This document shows, piece by piece, positions 54,210 to 62,207 of a stretch of DNA of 64,000 nt. Source of the DNA: Streptomyces sp. NBC_01241 (lineage in GTDB: Bacteria > Actinomycetota > Actinomycetes > Streptomycetales > Streptomycetaceae); NCBI RefSeq assembly GCF_041435435.1, contig NZ_CP108494.1:6978501-7042500 (forward strand). Reading direction: 5' to 3'. The translations under genes were made by a program, and so were the position numbers. Each line of letters starts with the position of its first letter. Position 1 is the stretch's first letter. The notes under the pieces are model-generated. The model saw only the letters and a program-made list of their open reading frames with translations, was not told where the DNA came from and ran no database searches.

Positions 54210-55879
54210 GCTGCTGCCCCTTCGAGGAGTACGGACTTTTCGTGACGGACGGCTGCGAGGTATTCGGAGACCGAACGGTCCACCTCGGCCTCCGTGAGGT
54301 TCAGTTCCCGGCCGAGGATCGCGCCGACGGCCCCGGCGGCGTCGACGGAGGAGTCCCGCGCGAACAGCCGAGCGCGCATCCGGCGGGAGAGCACGTCGTC
54401 GACCGAGCGGGCCAGTTCGGCGCGGGCCGCGTACACGACCTCGGCCTTGGTGTACGGGAGTCCGGCGACGATCGGCTCGGCCAGCGTCGGATCGTCCTGG
54501 ATGAGGTCGCCGACGAAGCGGGCCTCGGTGCCGAAGCGCTCGCCCAGGTGCGCGGCGATGCCACCGGAGGCCGCGACGGCCTCGGCGTCGTAGCCGGCGC
54601 CGCCGAGCAGCGGGAGGTCGGTGGTGCGGCTCTTCCCCCTGCGGCCGAGGACCGTCATCACCTTGTCGATGACGAGTTCGCCCATGTGCCGGCTGGTGGT
54701 GAGCTTGCCGCCGGTCACCGTCACCATGCCGGTGCGGCCGACGGTGATGTGGTGGTCGCGGCGCATGTCGAGCGTGGCGCCCTCCTTGCCGCCGACCAGC
54801 GGACGCAGACCCCCGATGGAGCCCACCACGTCGTCCGGGGTGAGCTTCCCCTCGAAGGCGGTGTTGGCGCCCTCCAGCAGGAAGTCCATCTCCTCGCGGG
54901 TGCAGTGCACATCGTCGGGGGAGCCCTGGTAGTCCTCGTCCGTGGTGCCGAGCACGACACTGTTGCCCCAGCGGGTGCAGGTCGCGCGGCGGGCCCGGCC
55001 CGGGATCGGCACGGTGACCGTGCAGTTGATCCGCACCTTGTCCCACGGCACCACGATGTGGACGCCCTTGGCGGGCCGTACCTGCGGCTTGTGACCGTCG
55101 TCCGCCTTCGCGTCGAGCTCGTCGGTCCACACCCCGGTGGCGTTGACGACGGCGCGGGAGCGGATGTCGATCGTGTCGCCGTCCGCCGAGACCCGGGCAC
55201 CGGCCACCTTGCCCATCTGCATCAGCAGACCCTCGGCCTTGGCACCGTTGAGGATCGTCGCACCGAGCGCGGCGGCGGTCCGGACGATGGTCAGGACGAG
55301 CCGGGCGTCATCGGTGCGGGCGTCGAAGTACATCAGCCCGCCCTTGAGGTTCTCCGCGCGCAGCGTCGGCGCCTGCGCGAGGACCTCGGGAACGGTGAGC
55401 CGCTGGTGGAGCTTGCCGATCCGCCAGCCGCCGACCAGGTCGTACGTCCACAGCAGACCCTCGAAGCCCTTGGCGAGGCGGGCGTCGAAGATGCCCTCCT
55501 TCTCCAGGATCGGGAAGAGGAACGGCAGCCGGTGCACCAGATGCGGGGCGTTCTTGCGGAAGCGGTGACGCTCCAGGAGCGAGTGGCGGACCAGGTTGAC
55601 GTTGCCCTGCTCGATGTACCGCAGGCCGCCGTGCACCATCTTCGAGGACTTCGACGACGTACCGGAGGCGAAGTCGTCCTTCTCGACCAGCGCCGCGCGC
55701 AGCCCGCGCGAGGCCGCGTCCAGCACGGCGTACGCCCCGGTGATGCCGCCGCCGATGACGAGGACGTCGTACGTGTCGTCGGCCAGCCGGCGCTTGAGGG
55801 CTGCCCGGTCGAGCAGCAGGGGCGTTCGGCGGGTCGCCGCGGCGCTGCGCCGCGGTTTCCGGGCGGGCATAGTGATCAC
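54206..55879 (-). CDS. glpD: Glycerol-3-phosphate dehydrogenase, FAD-dependent
   Basis: A 557-aa GlpD. The Rossmann FAD motif is VLVIGGGITGAYAVLDAASR (about 40-60), followed by SSKSSKMVHGGLRYIEQGN. VTVTGGKLTTSRHMGE and the C-terminal DAO_C domain are present. It oxidises glycerol-3-phosphate, or a derivative, to the DHAP form and feeds electrons to quinone. GTG at 55879 has AGGAG eight bases upstream; ATG at 55870 is an alternative. It lies between the kinase and the AGPS-like gene. Confidence 0.92.
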   Translation of the reverse strand: MITMPARKPRRSAAATRRTPLLLDRAALKRRLADDTYDVLVIGGGITGAYAVLDAASRGLRAALVEKDDFASGTSSKSSKMVHGGLRYIEQGNVNLVRHSLLERHRFRKNAPHLVHRLPFLFPILEKEGIFDARLAKGFEGLLWTYDLVGGWRIGKLHQRLTVPEVLAQAPTLRAENLKGGLMYFDARTDDARLVLTIVRTAAALGATILNGAKAEGLLMQMGKVAGARVSADGDTIDIRSRAVVNATGVWTDELDAKADDGHKPQVRPAKGVHIVVPWDKVRINCTVTVPIPGRARRATCTRWGNSVVLGTTDEDYQGSPDDVHCTREEMDFLLEGANTAFEGKLTPDDVVGSIGGLRPLVGGKEGATLDMRRDHHITVGRTGMVTVTGGKLTTSRHMGELVIDKVMTVLGRRGKSRTTDLPLLGGAGYDAEAVAASGGIAAHLGERFGTEARFVGDLIQDDPTLAEPIVAGLPYTKAEVVYAARAELARSVDDVLSRRMRARLFARDSSVDAAGAVGAILGRELNLTEAEVDRSVSEYLAAVRHEKSVLLEGAAA

Positions 55880-55954
55880 AACATCAACTCCTGGTGTTTC
55901 GGTGCGGCGGCCGCTTGGTCGGGTACGGGCCGCCAGTGCGACGGTCGGGGGCCG

Positions 55955-57526
55955 TCAGTGGGGGGTTCGGGGTTCGGGGCTGGTCAGGGGAAGCAGCGCG
56001 GGGTCGTTCAGGTGGGTGATCAGCAGGTCGCGCCAGGCGGCCCGCTGCTCGGCGCGCTCGGCCGCCGTGATCGACGGCTCGAAGACCTGGCCGTGCGGCT
56101 GGGCCTCGACGACCTCTTCGAGCGAGGACCACAGGCCCTGGGCGACACCGGCCAGGTAGGCGGTGCCGCGCAGGCTGGCGGTGGCGGAGTCGAAGACCCG
56201 CTCCAGCGGGAGGCCGGTCAGGTCGGCCTGGATCCGCATGAGCGGATCGCTGCCGGAGACCCCGCCGCCGACCCGGAGCCGGGTGAACGGTGTGCCCATG
56301 GTGTCGGCGACCCCGTCGATCAGGTCGCACACCGAGTGCGCGATCCCGTCGAGCACCGCGCGGGCGAGGTCGGCGCGGGTGGTGGCGAGGGTGAGCCCGG
56401 TGAGGGAGGCGGTGGCCTCCGGGTGCCAGACCGGCGTACGGACCCCGGCGAGTGCCGGGACGAAACGCGGGGTGCGGCCCGGCCGGGTGGGGACCCGGCC
56501 CGCCTCCTCACCGAGCTCCTTCGGCGATGCGAACAGCCCCAGGTCGTCGCAGAGCCAGCGCAGCGCCGAACCCGCCGTGGAGGTGTACGCCTCCAGGCTG
56601 TAGTGGCTGGTGTCGCCCTGCCGCCGGCCGGGCTGGGCGAGCACCCCGGAGATGTCCGGCCGGGGCAGGGCGGGCGTGGTGCCGGTCGCCGCGTCGACGA
56701 AGGCGCCGGTCCCGTACACGCACATGCCCTGCCCGGCGGCGAGGCCGCCGAGCGCGATCAGTGCGGCGTGCTGGTCGCCCATGGAGGCGGCCAGCGGGAC
56801 GGCGATCCCGAGGGCGGCCGGGTCGGTCGTACCGAATCCGGCGTCGTCGGAGCGGAGTTCCGGAAGCAGGTCGAGGGGGAAGCCGAGGTGGCTGATCCAC
56901 TCCTCGTCCCACGCATGCCGCTCCAGCAGATAGCCACCGCTGGACGCGGCGTTGGTCGGGGTGGTGGCGTGTACGGCACCACCGGTGAGGCGCCAGATCA
57001 GCCAGGTGTCGACCGTGCCGAAGAGCAGCCGGCCCTCGCGGTGCGCGGCGGCCACCTCCGGGTGCGCGGCGATCTGCCGCGCGGCCCAGAGGAACGGGGC
57101 GCGGGCGCCGACCGGCCGGCCCTGGCGGGCCAGCAGAGCGGCGTCCCACTCCGCCTCGTACGCGGTGAGTTCGTGCGCGTAACGCCGGTCCTGCCATACC
57201 ACCGCGGGCAGCAGCGGCCGCCCGGTGACCCGGTCCCACAGCATCGCGGTGGCCCGCTGGGTGGAGAGCGCCACTGCGGTGATCTCGATGCCCTCCTCGC
57301 GGGCCCGGCCGACGGCCCGGCGCGCCACCTCGACGGTGGCGCTCCAAATCTCCATCGGGTCCTGCTCGACCGAGAGGTCGTCCGGATGGCTGACCTTGAT
57401 CGAGCGGTAGAACACCTCGTGGGCCGCGCCGGAGTCGAGGACGACTCCGGCCCTGGTGCCCGTGGTGCCCTCGTCGATGGACAGCACACCGCGCCGTGCG
57501 GCGGCGCCGGGGAACGTCTGCGTCAT
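55955..57526 (-). CDS. FGGY-family kinase related to glycerol kinase, altered substrate site
   Basis: A 523-aa sugar/polyol kinase with ATP-site motifs SIDEGTTGTRAGV, SMGDQHAAL, YGTGAF and LRVGGGVSGSDPLM. It is closest to GlpK (WQDRR, GTVDTWLIWRLTGG). Compared with Escherichia coli GlpK, the glycerol-binding Arg83, Trp103, Asp245 and Phe270 equivalents are kept, but NQRET reads TQRAT (Glu84 to Ala), the Tyr135 region reads PVGARAPF, and the TNASRT motif reads TNAASSG. The substrate is therefore probably a glycerol derivative or another polyol. ATG at 57526 follows GAAAGGG. Confidence 0.85.
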   Translation of the reverse strand: MTQTFPGAAARRGVLSIDEGTTGTRAGVVLDSGAAHEVFYRSIKVSHPDDLSVEQDPMEIWSATVEVARRAVGRAREEGIEITAVALSTQRATAMLWDRVTGRPLLPAVVWQDRRYAHELTAYEAEWDAALLARQGRPVGARAPFLWAARQIAAHPEVAAAHREGRLLFGTVDTWLIWRLTGGAVHATTPTNAASSGGYLLERHAWDEEWISHLGFPLDLLPELRSDDAGFGTTDPAALGIAVPLAASMGDQHAALIALGGLAAGQGMCVYGTGAFVDAATGTTPALPRPDISGVLAQPGRRQGDTSHYSLEAYTSTAGSALRWLCDDLGLFASPKELGEEAGRVPTRPGRTPRFVPALAGVRTPVWHPEATASLTGLTLATTRADLARAVLDGIAHSVCDLIDGVADTMGTPFTRLRVGGGVSGSDPLMRIQADLTGLPLERVFDSATASLRGTAYLAGVAQGLWSSLEEVVEAQPHGQVFEPSITAAERAEQRAAWRDLLITHLNDPALLPLTSPEPRTPH

Positions 57527-57608
57527 TGCAGCCCTTTCATCGCGAGCTGTGCGGAGGGATACGAGAGGGGAGGGGACCATCGTGTGGTGCGGCAGGTCCG
57601 GGGCCGGG

Positions 57609-59063
57609 TCAGCGCGCGGTCGCGGACCGCGCGTCTTCCGGTGAGCCGGCCGGGGCGCCGACGGCGCCCCGGTCCTGGCCGGCGGCCTCGTCGGGGGACG
57701 CGGCCTTCATCGGGTCCCACTTGATCGCCAGGCAGGTGATCAGGCCGAGCAGCGGCACGACGGAGAGCACCAGGAAGGTGTCGGCGAGCCCCAGCGAGTC
57801 CTTGATCTGCGGGAAGACGTACAGCCCGGCGACACTGCCGAAGCTGCCGACCATCCCGGTGACACCGGTGCCGAGCGCGCGGACATCACTGCTGTACGAG
57901 AGTGCGGCGATGGACTTGCCGTTGGCGCCGGGACCCGCGGAGTGGCAGAGGATGAACAGCACCGGCAGCAGGAACGCCACGGCGGTGGGGACCTTCTCGA
58001 AGGTCAGGCCCATCGCGAGCAGTGCGACGAAGACCCCGGCGAAACCGGCCGCGGAGCTGAGCCGCAGCCCGAGCCGCCGGCCGAAGTACGCCGAGAGGAG
58101 GCCGCCCGCGATACCGAAGGCGTTGAAGACCATCGAGCCCATGGTGGCCTTCTCGAAGCTTTCGCCGAAGATGGTCAGGCTGATCAGCGGGAGGTACCAG
58201 CCGACCGCGAAGTACTGCATCGACTGCCCGAGCGAGATGACCGAGGAGAGGACCGTTCGGGGCAGGTACTCGCCCTTGAAGAGCAGTCCGGCCTGACGGA
58301 ACCCGATGGCGGGCGCCTCGGTGGCCGCGCGGGTCGCCTCGTCGGGCTTACCGGCGACGGCCTTGATTTGGTAGATCTTGTCCAGGTTGACGACGGCCTC
58401 GTCCAGCCGGCCCTTGCTCGCCAGCCAGGTGGGGCTCTCCTTGAGCATCAGCCACTGGCCCAGCAGCAGGGCGACGGCGAAGACCGCGGCCGAGCCGACC
58501 GACCAGCGCCAGATGTCCGCGCCGACGTCCAGGTTGAAGAAGAGCAGGGCGAGCGCGAGGTTGCTGGTGGTGGCGACGTACCAGACCGCCTGCCACAGGT
58601 TCAGCCGGCCACCCAGCTTCGCGGGCGTGTACTCGGCGAGCAGCGCCATGGCGACGGCGAAGTCGATGCCGTACGCGACACCCACCAGGACCCGGCCGAA
58701 CCAGACGACGGTGAAGTCCCCGGCGAACGCGGCCAGCAGGGCGCCCGCGATGGCGAACACCTTGGCGATGAGCAGCGGGGGAACGCGGCCGATCCGGGTG
58801 GCGAGCCAGCCGCCGACCGGGTTGAAGATGATCGCCAGGGCCGGAGCGGTGGCCGTGAGGATCGAGACCTGGGTGCTGGTGAGCTCCATCTGGGACGTCA
58901 TCGGTCCCAGACCGGCGCTCAGCGCGGCGTTCGAATAGGCGTCGAGAAACAGCCCGCCGAACACGAAAAACCAGATGACTTGCGCCCGGCCGGTGATCTT
59001 TCCCAGCCCATCGATGAGCGCAACGACGTCGGCGACGCCCTTGACGCTCGGACGTTGTGCCAT
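57609..59063 (-). CDS. MFS transporter heading the glycerol-type operon
   Basis: A 484-aa sugar-porter-like major facilitator. About twelve hydrophobic segments are visible; the loop motif GGWLATRIGRVPPL, GRVLVGVAYGIDFAVAMALL and AEYTPAKLGGRLN fit the MHS/sugar-porter branch. It replaces the aquaglyceroporin GlpF that normally opens streptomycete glycerol operons, again pointing to a substrate other than free glycerol. The C-terminal tail is hydrophilic. ATG at 59063 is 44 bp downstream of the leader terminator. Confidence 0.88.
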   Translation of the reverse strand: MAQRPSVKGVADVVALIDGLGKITGRAQVIWFFVFGGLFLDAYSNAALSAGLGPMTSQMELTSTQVSILTATAPALAIIFNPVGGWLATRIGRVPPLLIAKVFAIAGALLAAFAGDFTVVWFGRVLVGVAYGIDFAVAMALLAEYTPAKLGGRLNLWQAVWYVATTSNLALALLFFNLDVGADIWRWSVGSAAVFAVALLLGQWLMLKESPTWLASKGRLDEAVVNLDKIYQIKAVAGKPDEATRAATEAPAIGFRQAGLLFKGEYLPRTVLSSVISLGQSMQYFAVGWYLPLISLTIFGESFEKATMGSMVFNAFGIAGGLLSAYFGRRLGLRLSSAAGFAGVFVALLAMGLTFEKVPTAVAFLLPVLFILCHSAGPGANGKSIAALSYSSDVRALGTGVTGMVGSFGSVAGLYVFPQIKDSLGLADTFLVLSVVPLLGLITCLAIKWDPMKAASPDEAAGQDRGAVGAPAGSPEDARSATAR

Positions 59064-59106
59064 GAATCCGCCTTCGAGGAAGACCCATCGGCGGCACGGG
59101 GAGCAC

Positions 59107-59158
59107 AAAAAAACAGGCATGACGAAACCACCGACAGGTGGTCTATGTCTATGCCTGT
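59107..59158 (-). terminator. Leader terminator/attenuator of the glycerol-type operon
   Basis: On the minus strand a perfect 8-bp outer stem (59158-59151 with 59120-59113) encloses a second perfect 6-bp hairpin (59142-59137 with 59132-59127, loop of four). The outer stem is followed by seven U residues (A7 on the plus strand at 59107-59113). The U tract is on the minus strand only. It sits between promoter and first start codon, so read-through must be controlled, presumably by the operon's own GlpP. Confidence 0.85.
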
Positions 59159-59217
59159 CAAAACACTGCGGAAAGCGCCGCAGCACGTGAACTGCAAGGA
59201 ATGCGATCTACGGAGTG

Positions 59218-59247
59218 AGGTTAAGAACGAGTCAGAAGAAACGTCAA
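59218..59247 (-). promoter_or_regulatory. Predicted promoter of the glycerol-type operon
   Basis: On the minus strand TTGACG (59247-59242) and TAACCT (59223-59218) are separated by 18 bp. The expected transcript starts near 59211, giving a leader of about 150 nt that includes the attenuator. A small hairpin with CTGCGG/CCGCAG arms lies in the leader upstream of the terminator. Confidence 0.6.
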
Positions 59248-59346
59248 GGGTTTCCGGCAGGTTACTCAAACGTGACGTGGGACTTGATGCTACGTGTACT
59301 GCCCCGGTGGCATCCGACGGCCCCCCTGGGCGGTGCACGTACCCCG

Positions 59347-59700
59347 TCAGGCCGCGGAAGGCGCCCGCTTCGCGGCCGTCGCGGCCGCTGTCGTCGCCGC
59401 CGTGGCTGGATCCAGGGCGGACAGGTCGTCCCGGTGACTCTCCCGGGTCAGTGAGATGGCCACGGCGCCGACCACGCAGACACCGGCGAGGAAGAGGGAG
59501 CCGGCGCCGGTGTGTTCGTCCCGCCGCCGGCCGCGGCGAGCAGACTGGTGGCGATCAGCGGGGCCAGTCCGGCCCCGAGCGTGGTGGCCGGCTGGTAGCC
59601 GAGCGAAGCGCCGGTGCAGCGGGCCCGGGTACCGAACATCTCGCTGATGAAGGTGGCCATGGGCCCATACATCGACACGGAACCGGAGTCGACCCTCTCG
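59347..59700 (-). pseudogene. C-terminal fragment of an MHS-type MFS transporter
   Basis: The fragment begins near VDSGSVSMYGPMATFISEMF and continues GASLGYQPATTLGAGLAPLI in one frame. After GGGTNT, near 59510, a one-base shift moves the conserved continuation (GSLFLAGVCVVGAVAISLTR) to another frame, which reaches a stop at 59347. The N-terminal two thirds are missing and the break abuts a transposase remnant. Confidence 0.82.
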
Positions 59701-59704
59701 GGTG

Positions 59705-59898
59705 CCGACATGCACGACAGCTAAGGTCTCGAACCGCTCGTGCGCGGCATCCCGCCGATCCGGCCCTGCCGCGGACCGCGCCGCCGCAGGCCCGCCAAGC
59801 TGCAGGCAGACCAGGCGTACGACAACCGTCGCCTGCGCCAATGGCTCCGCGGCCGAGGCATCACGTCCCGCACAGCTCTGCCGGAGGCGTCACCGTGA
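59705..59898 (+). mobile_element. Remnant of an IS5-type DDE transposase
   Basis: The frame reads ADMHDS, an in-frame TAA (59722-59724), then GLEPLVRGIPPIR and RRRPAKLQADQAYDNRRLRQ, ending at TGA 59896-59898. HDS, LEPL and KLxADxxYD belong to the second-Asp region of IS5-group transposases. Only about 60 residues survive and the copy has a stop codon, so it is inactive. No terminal repeats were recognised. Confidence 0.75.
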
Positions 59899-60062
59899 TC
59901 TGCCTATGGCTCCTGCGGATGGGTGATCTTGCTTCGCTCTAACGGGGGGTGCCTGCAGAAATCCGCTACTGGCGACCGGCAGCGGCATCCAGGATGCGGG
60001 GGCACCGACTGCTGGTCTCGTGCGGTGCTCTCGGTTCCCCTCCAACGATTGGGATTGTGCTC

Positions 60063-60584
60063 ATGGCTTCGCTCCTTTCTCCTCGCTGCCTTGGCTCCCT
60101 CACTGGCGCGGCGCTCATGCTCGCCCTCGGCGCGGGGGTGCCGTCCTCTGTGGCGGCTCCTGCGTCCCGGGCTGCCAATGAGATGTGCTTGGACGCCGGC
60201 AACAACCGCAACAACGGTGATCACGTACGCATCTGGCGGTGCGTCAACCACACAAACCAGCGGTACGTGATCACCAATGGACAGATCAAGGTTGAAGACA
60301 CGATGGGCAAGCGTCAGGAGATGTGCCTGGACGCCGGTAACACCCGCAACAACGGTGACCGCTCACGCATCTGGCAGTGCGTCAACCACACCAACCAGAA
60401 GTGGATCGTCCGCAACGCGCAGATTGTGCTCGCCGACACGATGGGCAAGCGTCAGGAGATGTGCCTGGATGCCGGCAACACCCGCAACAACGGTGATCAC
60501 GTCCGCATCTGGCAGTGTGTCAACCACACAAACCAGAAGTGGGTCATCCAGCGGGGTTACATCAAGGTCGCGGACACGATTTGA
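60063..60584 (+). CDS. Small secreted ricin-B-type lectin with three repeats
   Basis: A 173-aa protein: signal peptide (about 1-32, ending SSVAA) then three repeats of 46 residues starting EMCLDAGN, each with NNGDxxRIWxCVNHTNQ and the QxW-like NQKW end of beta-trefoil lectins. The repeats are nearly identical, with a DNA period of 138 bp. Three repeats make one complete trefoil, so it may be a stand-alone carbohydrate-binding protein. ATG at 60063 is chosen; GTG 60057 is equally possible and the SD is weak. Upstream sequence is IS debris. Confidence 0.82.
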   Translation: MASLLSPRCLGSLTGAALMLALGAGVPSSVAAPASRAANEMCLDAGNNRNNGDHVRIWRCVNHTNQRYVITNGQIKVEDTMGKRQEMCLDAGNTRNNGDRSRIWQCVNHTNQKWIVRNAQIVLADTMGKRQEMCLDAGNTRNNGDHVRIWQCVNHTNQKWVIQRGYIKVADTI

Positions 60585-60681
60585 TCGGCTCCTCAACCGC
60601 CTCGGTCCTGGCCTCCCAGGGCCGAGACGCGGTGGGCGGTTCGGTGCTCCATGGCTCCGCCCCGTGAGCGGAAGGTGACGC

Positions 60682-60795
60682 GGCGTCGTGAAGCAGGCGG
60701 TGCACACCGCCGTAGGAGCAGCCCGTCTCCTCCCCGACCTGCCCGGGGGGCTGCGTCCGCTGCGTGATCCGGACGCCACCGACGAGGAGTGAGGC
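60682..60795 (-). pseudogene. Helix-turn-helix fragment
   Basis: On the minus strand a segment with QVGEETGCSYGGVHRLLHDA resembles the HTH of small Streptomyces regulators, in which RSYG-x-VHR-L is conserved. The flanking residues are unlike a protein start or end and no SD is seen. The rest of the 60585-61049 gap shows nothing else I recognise; a 79-codon minus-strand frame at 60810-61049 has no identifiable features. Confidence 0.35.
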
Positions 60796-61049
60796 CCGGC
60801 GACGGGTCGTCAGCGGCGCAGGTCGCTGACGACCCGCTCCCTGCCCAGGATGGGGGCGTCCTCGCACCGGCGGGGACGTACGAACCACTGGTGGCGGTAG
60901 ACGCGGCCGGCGCCCACCCCGTACCGGTCCCTGCTCGTGGACACCGAAGGGTGGTTCTGGACCAGGACCGTTGGCGCGCCGCGGGACGACGAGCCGCGTG
61001 AGGGCGAACTGCACCGGTCGACTCGCGAAGGTGCCGCGTTCGCGCTCAC

Positions 61050-61484
61050 TCAGTCGAGACAGAACTCGTTGCCCTCGATGTCCTGCATCCCGAGGCACGA
61101 CTCGTTGTAGCCATCGGCAAGCAGCAGTCGCCCGCGTACCGCGCCGAGCGCGACCAGTCGTGCGCATTCGGCCTCGAGTGCGGCCAGGCGCTCTTCACCC
61201 ACGAGCCCGGTGCCGACCCGCACGTCAAGATGCAGTCGATTCTTGACGGCCTTGCCTTCGGGAACGCGCTGGAAGAACAGTCGCGGGCCCACGCCTGAGG
61301 GATCGACGCAGGCGAATGCCGAACCCTGACGCTCAGGCGGCAGCGAGCGATCGAAATCGTCCCAAGTGGCAAACCCCTCCGGTGGCGGCGGTACGACGTA
61401 CCCCAACACCTCGCACCAGAAACGAGCGACGCGCTCAGGATTTGCGCAGTCGAAGGTGACTTGGATCTGCTTGATAGACGTCAT
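61050..61484 (-). CDS. VOC (glyoxalase-like) family protein
   Basis: A 144-aa vicinal-oxygen-chelate fold protein of the glyoxalase_6 type. It shows IQVTFDCANPERVARFWCEV at the N-terminus, PRLFFQRVPEGK, NRLHLDVRVG, and GMQDIEGNEFCLD at the C-terminus. Most members are of unknown function; some act in resistance or ring cleavage. The start MTSIKQ at 61484 and end are intact, so unlike its neighbours this gene looks functional. Confidence 0.88.
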   Translation of the reverse strand: MTSIKQIQVTFDCANPERVARFWCEVLGYVVPPPPEGFATWDDFDRSLPPERQGSAFACVDPSGVGPRLFFQRVPEGKAVKNRLHLDVRVGTGLVGEERLAALEAECARLVALGAVRGRLLLADGYNESCLGMQDIEGNEFCLD

Positions 61485-61569
61485 CGGTCCATCGTAGAGG
61501 CGGGATCTTTCGTCGTCTCCACGGGCCCGCCCCTGGCCAGGTTGTGGCTCATGCGTTCAACTCCTGGCG

Positions 61570-61683
61570 ATGAGTGGGACCTTGAGCCGTGGGATGACGA
61601 TCCTGAAAGTGCCGGCCGTGGTACTCCAGCAGTCCTTGCGGGACCTGGACACCGCGTACCGGAACTTCTTCGACGGCCTCAAG
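61570..61683 (+). mobile_element. Remnant of an IS200/IS605-type TnpB
   Basis: The plus frame gives LKVPAVVLQQSLRDLDTAYR followed by NFFDGLK, the well-conserved N-terminal helix region of TnpB proteins in Streptomyces. The reading breaks into unrelated sequence at about 61683, where an RHS fragment on the other strand begins. Both the zinc-ribbon and the RuvC regions are missing. Confidence 0.75.
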
Positions 61684-62066
61684 GTGAGGCCGGTAGGGTC
61701 CTGCGTACCGCCGACGAAGCCCTCGGTGCCCGGCCGGCTTCCGGCCGGCGGCACCGTGCCGCGCGCCTCACCGAAGGGCGTGTTGCGGCGCTGCACCATG
61801 GCCTGGGTCGTGGCATCGATGGCGAGTTCGCCGGTGCCGTGATGGTCTCCGACGACGAACGAGAGCGAGCCGTTGTCCTGGCGTACGGTGCTCGCCCCGC
61901 CGGGCTCGTAGTACCGCCGGGCCGTCGTCTTCCCGGTGGCCTTCGGCCAGGTGATCTCCGAAGCGCCCAGGTACAGCGTCGAGACGCCACCGGGACCGCG
62001 GCTGATCAGCCGCGAGATGTGACCGGCCCGGTGGCCGGAACCGTTGAAGATTCCCCGCACGAGCAT
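61683..62066 (-). pseudogene. Fragment of an RHS-repeat protein
   Basis: The minus frame contains YLGASEITWPKATGKTTARR, then GSLSFVVGDHHGTGELAIDA, TPFGEARG and GFVGGTQDPTGLT, the hallmark of the segment just before the RHS core (which would continue into a D-P-x-x-GRF motif). The core and the toxin end are cut off exactly at the TnpB remnant; the N-terminal repeats are absent as well. The frame stays open to 61557 through TnpB antisense. Confidence 0.8.
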
Positions 62067-62105
62067 CAATGGCGGGCAAAAATCTTTTTCTTGGCGGTGT
62101 GTCAG

Positions 62106-62141
62106 CACTTCAGCCATTGGTCTTGACCAATGGCTGAAGTG
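62106..62141. promoter_or_regulatory. Perfect 17-bp inverted repeat with DasR-like core
   Basis: 62106-62122 is the exact reverse complement of 62125-62141. The centre at 62116-62131 reads ATTGGTCTTGACCAAT, one mismatch from the DasR (dre) core TGGTCTAGACCA. TTGACC (62123-62128), inside it, could be the -35 box of a promoter with AATCTA or similar 18 bp downstream. The adjacent gene starts at 62208. It may be an operator, or only a hairpin. Confidence 0.55.
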
Positions 62142-62207
62142 TGTGAAATCTATGAGCAAGGCCGCCATGAAATCTCTACAATTACCCCCGCGGGAGAACC
62201 AAGTCCC

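Noticed and set aside
54242..57724. Plus-strand ORF of 1160 codons across glpD and the kinase
   Set aside because: Shadow of two recognisable minus-strand genes; composition is low complexity and no domain is visible.
59107..59158. Leader hairpin read as a plus-strand terminator
   Set aside because: The seven-base homopolymer tract gives U residues only on minus-strand transcripts and no plus-strand gene ends nearby.
60810..61049. 79-codon minus-strand ORF between the lectin and VOC gene
   Set aside because: No SD, no recognisable motif and located in a region of broken genes; not called.
61461..62126. 221-codon plus-strand ORF
   Set aside because: It overlaps the TnpB remnant in another frame and the antisense of the RHS fragment, both with recognisable family sequence.
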